DNA from: an uncultured Alphaproteobacteria bacterium
GTDB taxonomy: Bacteria > Pseudomonadota > Alphaproteobacteria > Caulobacterales > Hyphomonadaceae
NCBI GenBank assembly: GCA_903831255.1
Contig: CAIKWZ010000027.1
Coordinates: 1-37,157, forward strand
DNA length: 37,157 bases
Direction of reading: 5' to 3'
The translations under genes were made by a program, and so were the position numbers. Below the pieces are notes generated by a model. That model did no database searches. It saw only the letters and a list, made by a program, of their open reading frames with translations, and was not told the DNA's origin. Shown one piece after another: positions 17,207 through 24,683 of the stretch. The first letter of the stretch is position 1, and every line of letters begins with the position of its first letter.

Positions 17207-17527
17207 ATGCCGAAGATCACGTTCATCGACGCCGCTGGCGCGCAAAGGACCGTCGAGGCCAAAAACGGCATGACGGTCATGGAGACGGCGGTCAAGAACA
17301 ACATCCCCGGGATTGACGCTGATTGCGGCGGCGCGTGCGCCTGCGCGACCTGCCACGTCTACGTGAAAGCTGAGTATCTGGACCGGGTCGGAAAGCCTTC
17401 GGCGATGGAGCAATCCATGCTCGATTTTGCTGAAAACGTAAAAGAAAACAGCAGGCTGTCTTGCCAGATCAAGATCTCGGACGATCTTGAGGGCCTGTCG
17501 GTTACGACCCCCGAAAGCCAGCACTGA
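17207..17527 (+). CDS. [2Fe-2S] ferredoxin (adrenodoxin/FdxB-like)
   Basis: A 106-residue vertebrate-type/adrenodoxin-like ferredoxin. Cluster ligands are C40, C46 and C49 in [17 protein letters not shown] (C-x5-C-x2-C, with an extra Cys at 44) and C86 in [28 protein letters not shown] forms the first beta hairpin, and [16 protein letters not shown] is the standard C-terminal part. The ATG at 17207 gives the family N-terminus; an in-frame start at 17153 inside the reductase gene is rejected. It sits directly after the reductase gene, which suggests a two-component electron chain to an enzyme encoded elsewhere. Confidence 0.93.
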   Translation: MPKITFIDAAGAQRTVEAKNGMTVMETAVKNNIPGIDADCGGACACATCHVYVKAEYLDRVGKPSAMEQSMLDFAENVKENSRLSCQIKISDDLEGLSVTTPESQH

Positions 17528-17745
17528 GCTAACCGTTTCCGCGCGGGCGTTGCGCCAGGTTGGTAAGCTCCTTCCAGGGGCGTTCAGAAGGCATGGGGCG
17601 AGGTAATGGCGACGGGCGTCTGCGAGGACGGCTTGGCGTCGGCGAGGCTGACAGGCCTGCAGTCTTCAGGGATTGTAACGCGGCGCGCATGTCCGCGGCC
17701 GTGAGCTTCATCCACGCAGGATGGTGTAATGCGGGCATCCGTCTC

Positions 17746-17770
17746 GGCATGCCCTGCGACAGGGCATGCC
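17746..17770. repeat. Perfect 11-bp inverted repeat with 3-base loop
   Basis: GGCATGCCCTG (17746-17756), CGA loop, CAGGGCATGCC (17760-17770). The arms match exactly. It could be a bidirectional terminator between the two convergent genes, although neither side has a T-tract, or a copy of a small genome-wide palindromic element. Confidence 0.7.
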
Positions 17771-17787
17771 AATCGGAGTATCAAGCC

Positions 17788-17819
17788 GGTCCTGAAGCGA
17801 GCCCGTCCTGAAGTGAGTC
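17788..17819. repeat. Tandem duplication of a 16-base unit
   Basis: GGTCCTGAAGCGAGCC (17788-17803) is followed immediately by CGTCCTGAAGTGAGTC (17804-17819), 13 of 16 bases identical. It lies 17 bases after the inverted repeat in the same non-coding stretch. Confidence 0.6.
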
Positions 17820-17850
17820 AGCCGGGCTTGAAAAGGGCCATTGAACGGGA

Positions 17851-19035
17851 TCAGTCGGCCGCCGCTTTACGGATAGCTGAGAACAGCGCCGCCTTGGCTT
17901 CGCTCTGTCGGCGATCGCTGGCCTTCGGCATGGCTGAATTGATGGCGATAACCAGGTTGTCTTCCGGGTAGATGGCGATGCCCTGACCGAAGACGCCGAT
18001 GGCTTCATAGTCAGGAGCCTGGCGGGGCCACCAGAAATAGCCGTAGCTCGCTCCGGCGGGACCCTTGATCTGATTGGTCGTCGCCTCATCGGTCCACCCT
18101 GACGGCAGAACTGACTTGTCCGCGATTTTGCCGCCTCCAAGCATGAACAGTCCGATCCGCCCATAGTCGCGAAGCGTCATGCTCATGCAGCATCCGCCGC
18201 GCTCATGCCCGGCGCGGTCGACCATCCAGATGGCGTCCTGCTCCATGCCGAATGGGGCCCAGACTTTCTCCGACGCGTACTGCGAAATGGTTTTGCCTGC
18301 GAGGGCGCGGGACAGGACGATGCCGGCCATGTCTGTCTCGCCGGTCTTGTAGACGAACTTTGTCCCAGGCTCGCTCTCCCGCGGAAGCTTGGACATGTAC
18401 TCCACGAGCGGATTGAGGCCGCCCTTGGGGTCGGCCGCGCCGGCGCGAGAAACGTCGGAGTTTGGATCCGTATAATCTTCATTCCACTTGACCCCTGAGC
18501 TCATGGAGACGAGCTCGCGAAGGTTCACCCCATCATAGGCGCTGCCCTTCAGCTCCGGGATGTAGCGCGTCACCGGATCGTTCAGGCTCGTGATCCAGCG
18601 GTCTTTGATAGCGGCACCGATCAGAATGGACGTCATCGACTTCGCAACGGAGAAGGAGGTCCATCGGTCCTCGGGTTTGCGCCCAAATGCGTATTTCTCA
18701 AGAATGATTTTTCCATCCTTGATGGCGATGAGGCCAGTAATTCGATTGGCGTTCATGAAGGCGTCGACGGACTGGGTCTTGCCTCCGAACGTCACCTTCG
18801 GGTCGACGGCCGTTTCAGCGACCGCCAGGGGTTTTACCGTGTCGCCCTTCTTGATGGTGCGCACGTCGTAAACGGTTTCGATCGCCTTATAACGATCAAG
18901 CTGCTGCTTAGGCGTCCAGGTCAGGATGGAGCTCACCGGCGGGTTCGTGATGGGCTTTTGAGCCCAGGTTGGGGAAGCGGTGAGAGTAAGGGAGAGGAGG
19001 CCGATTGCGGTGGCCGTCAACGGTCGTCTGATCAC
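17851..19035 (-). CDS. Secreted serine hydrolase, beta-lactamase/class C fold
   Basis: A 394-residue member of the beta-lactamase-related serine hydrolase family (PF00144 type). The GTG at 19035 is preceded by AGGCAGGA at good spacing and gives a classic signal peptide, MIRRPLTATAIGLLSLTLTASPTWAQ, so the product is periplasmic or secreted. The nucleophile motif is SVAK (S129, K132) in WTSFSVAKSMTS, followed by LRELVSMSSGVKW and the FVYKTGETDMAGIVL segment that holds the second Tyr. A W-W-P-R region and GVFGQGIAIYPEDNLVIAIN close the fold. Substrate cannot be assigned: family members include esterases, D-aminopeptidases and 6-aminohexanoate-dimer hydrolases, and the overall layout is closest to the last. 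An ATG start at 19104 would spoil the signal peptide. Confidence 0.85.
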   Translation of the reverse strand: MIRRPLTATAIGLLSLTLTASPTWAQKPITNPPVSSILTWTPKQQLDRYKAIETVYDVRTIKKGDTVKPLAVAETAVDPKVTFGGKTQSVDAFMNANRITGLIAIKDGKIILEKYAFGRKPEDRWTSFSVAKSMTSILIGAAIKDRWITSLNDPVTRYIPELKGSAYDGVNLRELVSMSSGVKWNEDYTDPNSDVSRAGAADPKGGLNPLVEYMSKLPRESEPGTKFVYKTGETDMAGIVLSRALAGKTISQYASEKVWAPFGMEQDAIWMVDRAGHERGGCCMSMTLRDYGRIGLFMLGGGKIADKSVLPSGWTDEATTNQIKGPAGASYGYFWWPRQAPDYEAIGVFGQGIAIYPEDNLVIAINSAMPKASDRRQSEAKAALFSAIRKAAAD

Positions 19036-19057
19036 GGTGTTCCTGCCTTTCTGCTGC

Positions 19058-19070
19058 GGGGTTGAACCCC
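19058..19070. promoter_or_regulatory. Small palindrome 22 bases upstream of the serine hydrolase start
   Basis: GGGGTTGAACCCC is a perfect inverted repeat with a single central base, just upstream of the ribosome-binding site of the minus-strand gene. A TTGACG hexamer occurs further upstream on the same strand (19098-19103). It could be a small operator or a leader hairpin; nothing in the sequence decides between these. Confidence 0.3.
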
Positions 19071-19105
19071 ACAAGATCTGGGGATGGCGGGGGCAGTCCG
19101 TCAAG

Positions 19106-19137
19106 AACGGCGCCCGCTCGATCAGAGGGGCGCCGTT
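19106..19137 (-). terminator. Stem-loop downstream of divL
   Basis: AACGGCGCCC (19106-19115) and GGGCGCCGTT (19128-19137) form a perfect 10-bp stem with a 12-base loop, about 55 bases past the divL stop. Read on the minus strand the stem ends in GTT and is followed by CTTGACGG, a short T-rich run. It probably ends divL transcription before the serine hydrolase gene. Confidence 0.5.
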
Positions 19138-19191
19138 AGGTAAAGACGATCGAAAACCTATGATGAAAGCCGGTCGTCGCCGCCGGAGACG

Positions 19192-21675
19192 TCAGAATGC
19201 GGCGAGCGAGGCTGGCCCCAGCTCCAGCTCGGGTCGTGCGCTCTTCGGCGCCGCTGTCTCCGGCAGGAAGCACATCACGCTCGCCCCGGCTCCCGGGGCC
19301 GATTTCATGGCCACCCATCCTCCGTGAAGTTCCACGAAGGATCGCACCAGAGCCAGCCCCAGCCCAGCTCCCCGATTGTCGCTTGAGGTGAAGCTGTCGA
19401 AGGCGCTCGCCTGGCGGCTTTGGGGTATGCCCTTGCCGGTATCGGAGACGGACAGCTGGATGACCCCGTCGGCCTTCTTGGCTTCGACACGGACGTGTCC
19501 GCCTGGTCCCGTGAAGCGGAGGGCGTTGGTGAGCAGGTTGAACAGGATCTGCTTGATCCGGCGTTCATCGGCATGAATGGAGCCGATCGTATCGTCGCAG
19601 AGGATCTCCACCCGCACCTTGGTGCTTTCAGCCGTTGAGATCACGAGATCCACGGAGTCCTCGATCGCCCTGCGCAGCGGAACGTCCGCGAGGTCGAGCT
19701 CCATCCGTCCGGCTTCGATCATCGCCAGATCTAGAATGTTGCTGATCAGCTTGGAGAGGTGATCCGAGGCGCTGAGGATGGCGAGAACCTGCTCCCTCTG
19801 TTTGTCGCTCAGCGCCCCTGGGCGACCGCTCTCGAGCAGTTCCGCATAACCCAGGATCGTCGTCAGCGGCGATCGGAGCTGATAGGAAACGTTCTGCACG
19901 AATTCCGTCTTGAGCCGGTCAGCCGCCTGAAAGGCTTCAGCCTTCTCCTTCAGGGCCGCTTCGACTTTCCGGTCGGCTGTCACGTCCATGAACGCAATGA
20001 GAGTGGCCCCGTTCGGGAGAGGCTGAGTGATCCAGGTAAGCGTCCGGTCGGCGGACGTTCTCATAACTCCCTGATCCTGCTGCCGATACTCAGGCGACGG
20101 ATTGGTCACGCGGCTCTTGATATTCGCCCAGACATTCCGGTCGTGAAACAGTCGCGAGCATTCGTCGACGACCACATCGAAATCCGGGCTGTCGGCAAGC
20201 TTGCCCTCAAGGCCCCAGAGTGTTGCAAAGGCCTCGTTATGGAGGCGCAGGCGCCCGTCGGCGCCGAACACGGCTACGGCTTCGCGGAGATGGTCGAGCG
20301 TGGCCTTCTGAACATTTATAAGGGCGTTATACTCGGTGCGCAGCGCCAGTTCGTCCGTGATATCCTTGAAGATCATCAGAAGACCGCCGAGGGGATGGCG
20401 TTGCCGAGTTACGCGCAGGATCCGGCCGTCAGGCAGGTTCCAGAGATCTTCGAGCACATCGTTCTTCTCGCCCTGGTAGTAGGCCAGTTCCCCGGATCGC
20501 CAGCGCGCATAATCCGCTCTCGATTGAAGCTTGCGTCGCTCGCGGAGGCGATCGAGCAGCGATCCGTGATCAGGCCGCTCCAGGAGATAGGCCGGGTCGA
20601 GACCCCAGAGTTCGCCGAACGCCCGATTATTGAAGATAAGCTTCCGGTCCGGACCAAAGATCGCCACCCCGTCGGCGACGTGGTTTAGCGTCTCGTCATG
20701 GGCCTTCACGTGTTTGTCGAGACTTTCGCGGGCGGTTTCCTGTTCTGTGATGTCGAAGGCCATGCCGCCGAGGCCGCCCGACAGAGGAAACATTTTGACG
20801 CGCATCGCGCGGCGTTCACCGGCGATGACCATGTGACGGGTGTCGTCTGTCTCCGCATTGCCATGGACTGTCTTCTGGGCCTGAGCGGTCACATGCTGAT
20901 CGAGCATGATCTGGCGGTCCAGAACCTGATCCATCTTCCCTGCGCCGACGGCGTCGAGATAAGCCTTGTTCACCCACTGAAGTTTGCCTGCGCCGGACAT
21001 TCTCCAGGACGGGAAGGGGGCCTTTCCCAGCATCTCCAGAAAAGCGATCGGATCTCGCGCGACGGCTGCGCGCGCTTCCTCGAACCGCGCGCGTGCGCCT
21101 GACTCTTCGAGTCCCTTGATCGTGGTGTCGGTAATCCAGAGCACTGCCCGTGCGCCAGCCGTTCGCCCGTCCGCTTCGAGGAAGCGGCCCGACGGCCCGA
21201 TGATGGTGAGAGAAAACGGGGCCCCTTCTTCCCGAAGCTGCTTCAGCCGTTCGCGCAGCGTCGTATCCTGCCCGGCGCCGTCGCGGGCCTCGAGATCGGC
21301 GAGCCCTTCCAGGATACGCGCCGAGGGGTTCTCAGACAGGGAATCGTCCGTGAACCGCAGCAGTCCCATCAGAGCGACTGGCGAACCGTAGAGATTGGGC
21401 GATGACCATTCCCCTTCTGGAGTGGAGGGTTTTCCTCCCGTCCGCGCGGCCGGTGCAGGGTCATCCTCCCACACCATGATGACGCCGGGATGCGCGCCGA
21501 ACACGCTCTCTGCGCGGGCGAGCTTCTCGCGGGTGAGCTGAGCCTCCTCGCGGTATTTGCGGGCGGCACCCCGGGCACCGTCTGAGATTCGGATGGCCCA
21601 GAGCAGGGCGGCCAGCCCGAAGGCCACCGCGCCGGTTATCAGGATCATCAGCGGCTGGGTCATGTTCCCGTCCAT
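19192..21675 (-). CDS. divL: DivL-type cell-cycle sensor kinase with Tyr in place of the phospho-His
   Basis: An 827-residue membrane protein (827 from ATG 21675; an ATG four codons later is also possible). One N-terminal TM helix (about 8-28) is followed by several PAS-like domains (clear ones near 205-310, 325-440 and 455-570), a DHp domain, and a HATPase domain. The H-box reads EFVQNVSYQLRSPLTT: Tyr598 (codon TAT, 19882-19884) replaces the His that other kinases phosphorylate, the hallmark of DivL (Tyr550 in Caulobacter). The ATP site keeps NLLTNALRFT, DTGKGIP and GAGLGLAL. In Caulobacter DivL activates CckA, and DivK~P binding switches this off, so CtrA activity follows the cell cycle. 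A perfect CtrA-type box lies upstream. Confidence 0.92.
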   Translation of the reverse strand: MDGNMTQPLMILITGAVAFGLAALLWAIRISDGARGAARKYREEAQLTREKLARAESVFGAHPGVIMVWEDDPAPAARTGGKPSTPEGEWSSPNLYGSPVALMGLLRFTDDSLSENPSARILEGLADLEARDGAGQDTTLRERLKQLREEGAPFSLTIIGPSGRFLEADGRTAGARAVLWITDTTIKGLEESGARARFEEARAAVARDPIAFLEMLGKAPFPSWRMSGAGKLQWVNKAYLDAVGAGKMDQVLDRQIMLDQHVTAQAQKTVHGNAETDDTRHMVIAGERRAMRVKMFPLSGGLGGMAFDITEQETARESLDKHVKAHDETLNHVADGVAIFGPDRKLIFNNRAFGELWGLDPAYLLERPDHGSLLDRLRERRKLQSRADYARWRSGELAYYQGEKNDVLEDLWNLPDGRILRVTRQRHPLGGLLMIFKDITDELALRTEYNALINVQKATLDHLREAVAVFGADGRLRLHNEAFATLWGLEGKLADSPDFDVVVDECSRLFHDRNVWANIKSRVTNPSPEYRQQDQGVMRTSADRTLTWITQPLPNGATLIAFMDVTADRKVEAALKEKAEAFQAADRLKTEFVQNVSYQLRSPLTTILGYAELLESGRPGALSDKQREQVLAILSASDHLSKLISNILDLAMIEAGRMELDLADVPLRRAIEDSVDLVISTAESTKVRVEILCDDTIGSIHADERRIKQILFNLLTNALRFTGPGGHVRVEAKKADGVIQLSVSDTGKGIPQSRQASAFDSFTSSDNRGAGLGLALVRSFVELHGGWVAMKSAPGAGASVMCFLPETAAPKSARPELELGPASLAAF

Positions 21676-21765
21676 TCCGTGCGTATCGTCAGACGAATCG
21701 CATAGCCCGCAAAGGCAGCCCGACCGATTTGGGGCCTTTCCGTTAACGAATTGGAAGGAAGACCG

Positions 21766-21780
21766 TTAATGGGTCGTTAA
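21766..21780 (-). promoter_or_regulatory. CtrA-type box TTAA-N7-TTAA upstream of divL
   Basis: TTAA (21766-21769), seven bases, TTAA (21777-21780) is an exact match to the CtrA consensus. It sits 91 bases upstream of the divL start codon and 87 bases beyond the 3' end of the upstream mutase gene, so divL is the likely target. A GANTC site (GAATC, 21695-21699), the target of the CcrM methylase in this group, lies between the box and the start codon. Binding is inferred from the motif only. Confidence 0.65.
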
Positions 21781-21866
21781 ACTCGCTGCAATCGCCCGGC
21801 AAATTCTGCCGAGCGTCGGGTTCAGAAGCAATCTCATCCGGCCATGAGGCGGCCGAACGGCCGCCA

Positions 21867-23387
21867 TCAGACTTCCTGGTTATAGGCGCCGACCTTGTCA
21901 AAGGCGGCCAGGCGCGGCTTGACCTCGTTCCGGAACAACGATCGCATATCGTCCTCACTGGACATGCTTTCGACAACCACCACGAGTTCGGGCTTGTTCG
22001 AAGAGGCTCGGACGAGAACCCAGGATCCGTCCTCGAGGGTGACCCTTGCGCCGTTGACGGTGTTCACCTCGACGATCCTGCGGCCGAGGATGGAGCCGCC
22101 TTCCTGAGCCAGTTTCTGATAGGCTCGCGTGACCTCCTCGACGATCCCGTATTTCACCTCGTCGTCCGCATGTGGCGACATGGTCATTGAGGTCCAGGCG
22201 GCCCCTAGGTCAGACTTCAGCTGAGACAGCGTCCTGCCGGGATTGCGATCAAGCATCTGGAGAACGGCCGCCGCCGCAACAAGACCATCGTCATATCCAA
22301 GGCCGTAAGGCTGCCGGAAAAAGAAGTGTCCTGACTTTTCGAAGCCCGCGAGAGCGTTGAGTTCAGTCGTCCGGCGCTTGATGTAGGAATGGCCCGTCTT
22401 GAAGTAGTCGACACGCGCGCCGTTGGCCTTCAGAACTGGATCCGTCTTGTAAAGGCCGGTCGACTTCACATCGACCACGAACGTGGCGTCGGGATGAAGA
22501 CGCGAGAGGTCCCGGGCGAGGAGAAGGCCTATTTTGTCTGCGAAGATCTCCTCTCCGAGGTCGTCGACCACTCCGCACCGGTCTCCATCTCCATCAAAGC
22601 CGACGCACAGATCGGCCTTATGTTCTTTGACCGCCGCCGACATCGAATGGAGCATTTCGATGTCCTCGGGGTTGGGATTGTATTTTGGGAAGGTGTAGTC
22701 GAGCGAGCAGTCCATCTCGATTACCTCGGCACCCATCCGCCTCAGCGCCTCCGGCGCGAAGGCTCCCGCCGCCCCGTTGCCGCATGCGGCGATGACCCGG
22801 ATCGGACGGGTGAGCTTCACGCCCTCCGAGACCGACTGAATGTATCGCTCACGCATGTCGTCGACGCGCAGCAGCCGTCCGCCGGGCTGCGGGTTGAAAC
22901 GTCCCTGCAGAACGATATCCCTGAGCGCGCCCATTTCGTCCGGTCCGAAAGTCAGCGGACGGTTGGCCCCCATTTTCACCCCTGTCCAGCCGTTCTCATT
23001 ATGGCTGGCGGTGACCATCGCCACACAGGGCGCATCCAGGGCGAACTGAGCATAGTAAGCCACCGGCGACAGTGCGAGGCCGATATCGAGGACTTCCATG
23101 CCGGACTCCAGCAGTCCCAGCATCAGCGCCTGCTTGATCGACATCGAGTAGGCCCGATAGTCGTGCCCCGTCACAATCCTCATTGGGGCACCCATCTCCC
23201 GGATCAGCGTTCCAAGGCCGAGCCCAAGCGCCTGCACTCCGAGCAGATTGAGTTCGGGCGCCTTAGGATACTGCGGGCCGCCGAACCACCAGCGCGCATC
23301 ATATTCGCGAAATCCTGTCGGACGAACGAGGGGGGAAGTCTCGAACGCATAGGTGTTCGCAGACAGATCCGACTGTGGCGTCTTCAT
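21867..23387 (-). CDS. Phosphomannomutase/phosphoglucomutase
   Basis: A 506-residue alpha-D-phosphohexomutase, which moves phosphate between C1 and C6 of glucose or mannose for polysaccharide and lipopolysaccharide precursors. The phosphoserine is S128 in CVAMVTASHNENGWTGVKMG, the Mg site is FDGDGDRCG (D265, D267, D269), the sugar-binding loop is GFEKSGHFFF, and the C-terminal phosphate-binding loop is VRASSNKPELVVVVES. The ATG at 23387 is followed by the normal N-terminal FREYDARW strand. Typical length is about 460 residues; the extra length is spread over the N-terminus and domain loops. Choice between manB and pgm function cannot be made by eye. It lies upstream of divL on the same strand, with 191 bases between. 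Confidence 0.9.
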   Translation of the reverse strand: MKTPQSDLSANTYAFETSPLVRPTGFREYDARWWFGGPQYPKAPELNLLGVQALGLGLGTLIREMGAPMRIVTGHDYRAYSMSIKQALMLGLLESGMEVLDIGLALSPVAYYAQFALDAPCVAMVTASHNENGWTGVKMGANRPLTFGPDEMGALRDIVLQGRFNPQPGGRLLRVDDMRERYIQSVSEGVKLTRPIRVIAACGNGAAGAFAPEALRRMGAEVIEMDCSLDYTFPKYNPNPEDIEMLHSMSAAVKEHKADLCVGFDGDGDRCGVVDDLGEEIFADKIGLLLARDLSRLHPDATFVVDVKSTGLYKTDPVLKANGARVDYFKTGHSYIKRRTTELNALAGFEKSGHFFFRQPYGLGYDDGLVAAAAVLQMLDRNPGRTLSQLKSDLGAAWTSMTMSPHADDEVKYGIVEEVTRAYQKLAQEGGSILGRRIVEVNTVNGARVTLEDGSWVLVRASSNKPELVVVVESMSSEDDMRSLFRNEVKPRLAAFDKVGAYNQEV

Positions 23388-23559
23388 GGGAGGTCCGCTC
23401 CGTTGAGGAAGACGCGTTCCTTAAGCCTGAAGATCGCATGGGGCAATCGTGTACCTCCTGAAGGAGACCCTCCTGCGTCCTGGTTGTCTCGGGAGAGGAG
23501 AGTCCTTGCCCCGGACGAGAGATGGACGAGGCGGGTTTCTCCACCCTGGATGAGGCGAT

Positions 23560-24573
23560 ATGGTTGAGGATCTGAAAAGGTCTACCGTCATGTTTCGCGC
23601 CCACGCCAAGCTCGGTCTGGACCTAAGTCTTCATCCCGCCGCAGCCGCCCTTGAAGGGCGGATCCTGAAGATGTCCGTTGAGACAAAGGCAATTCCCTAC
23701 CCGGTGGAGATCGCTGTCTACACGCCGCCAGGGTTCGACCCGAACCGGTCCGATCGCTATCCTCTGATCATTCAGCTGCATGGAGGAAACGGTTCAAGCG
23801 ATAACCTCACTCAGATGGCGGCCATTCTCGAGGCGTCCGTTTCCGAAGGTCTTCTTCCGCCGTCCATCTCGGTGATGCCGTCGGCGGGCCGTTCATTCTA
23901 CATGGACTATCGGGACGGGTCGCAGAAATGGGAGAGCTTCATTGTTCGCGATCTGCTGGCGTTCATGCGTGATCGCTATCCGGTCGCGGCGGGCCGCGAG
24001 GGAACATTTATAACGGGAGTGTCCATGGGCGGGATGGGGGCTCTGAGAATAGCCTTCAAGCATCCCGAACTCTTCGCAGCGGTCGCGGGCATGGAGCCGG
24101 GGATCGAGCCGGCGCTCGCATACGCCGATATAAAACTTCGGGACCGCTTCTGGCGGGATCAGTCGCTCTTCGAGGAGAAGTACGGAAAGCCTGTTGATGA
24201 AGACTTTTGGGCGGACAATAATCCAGCCACCATCGCCCAGCGCGAACCTGATCGTTTGAAGTCATTGGGAATATATCTCGAGGCGGGTGATCAGGACATG
24301 TTCTTCCTGCATCACGGCAGCGAGTTTCTGCACCGAGTTCTATTCGATTCAGGGGTAAGCCACGAATACCGTCTCGTCCGGGGCGCGGAGCACGTCGGTC
24401 CCTCCATAGCGCCCCGCGCTCGCGATGCGTTCGCTTTTTTCGGCCGGATCCTGAACCCGCCCGTTTGGATCAATGGCCAGGTCATCGCCACTCGTCGAAG
24501 CATCGACGCCATGAAGCGCGCCGCGGGGTACCCGGTCCTTCCCGTCGATCCGGAAAGGCTGCGCACTCAGTGA
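23560..24573 (+). CDS. Alpha/beta-hydrolase, esterase D/putative esterase family
   Basis: A 337-residue hydrolase of the PF00756 type. PVEIAVYTPPGFDP and PLIIQLHGGNGSSDN mark the oxyanion-hole side, FITGVSMGGMGALRIAFKHPELF is the nucleophile elbow with S155, and HEYRLVRGAEHVGPS supplies the catalytic His. No signal peptide is visible, so it is probably cytoplasmic. The start could be the ATG at 23560 (GAGG 5 bases upstream) or 23590 (MFRAHAKLG, AAGG upstream); I keep the longer. It is transcribed away from the mutase gene and toward ahcY. Substrate is unknown: family members act on S-formylglutathione, feruloyl esters, mycolates or enterobactin. Confidence 0.82.
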   Translation: MVEDLKRSTVMFRAHAKLGLDLSLHPAAAALEGRILKMSVETKAIPYPVEIAVYTPPGFDPNRSDRYPLIIQLHGGNGSSDNLTQMAAILEASVSEGLLPPSISVMPSAGRSFYMDYRDGSQKWESFIVRDLLAFMRDRYPVAAGREGTFITGVSMGGMGALRIAFKHPELFAAVAGMEPGIEPALAYADIKLRDRFWRDQSLFEEKYGKPVDEDFWADNNPATIAQREPDRLKSLGIYLEAGDQDMFFLHHGSEFLHRVLFDSGVSHEYRLVRGAEHVGPSIAPRARDAFAFFGRILNPPVWINGQVIATRRSIDAMKRAAGYPVLPVDPERLRTQ

Positions 24574-24653
24574 GCGCGCGTTTGTCGCTTGCTCTGACAG
24601 ATGAATGAAGTCAGCCCAAATTCCGGTCTGAACTTAAGGGCCGTCCGAAACTG

Positions 24654-24677
24654 GGGGCGCAGGCGGGCCTGCGCCCC
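24654..24677 (-). terminator. GC-rich stem-loop after ahcY
   Basis: GGGGCGCAGG (24654-24663), CGGG loop, CCTGCGCCCC (24668-24677), a perfect 10-bp stem that begins 6 bases past the ahcY stop. On the minus strand it is followed by CAGTTTCGG, on the plus strand by TTATCG. It probably ends ahcY transcription and may also act on the convergent esterase gene. Confidence 0.65.
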
Positions 24678-24683
24678 TTATCG

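Larger units (their letters stand above)
17528..17850. other. 323-base intergenic stretch with no supported gene
   Basis: This is the only gene-free stretch above 300 bases. It lies between the convergent ferredoxin and beta-lactamase-fold genes. Short reading frames on both strands (for example 17560-17811 plus, 17584-17784 minus) show no recognisable motif, no clear ribosome-binding site and low-complexity Arg/Pro-rich composition. What can be seen is a perfect inverted repeat at 17746-17770 and a tandem duplication at 17788-17819. Confidence 0.6.

Noticed and set aside
17560-17811. Short frames on both strands in the 323-base spacer (83 codons plus; 66 codons at 17584-17784 minus)
   Set aside because: No motif, no good ribosome-binding site, biased composition, and the minus frame runs through the inverted repeat.
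22389-23567. 392-codon plus-strand frame opposite the phosphohexomutase
   Set aside because: It is a shadow of the mutase gene, with low-complexity Arg-rich sequence.
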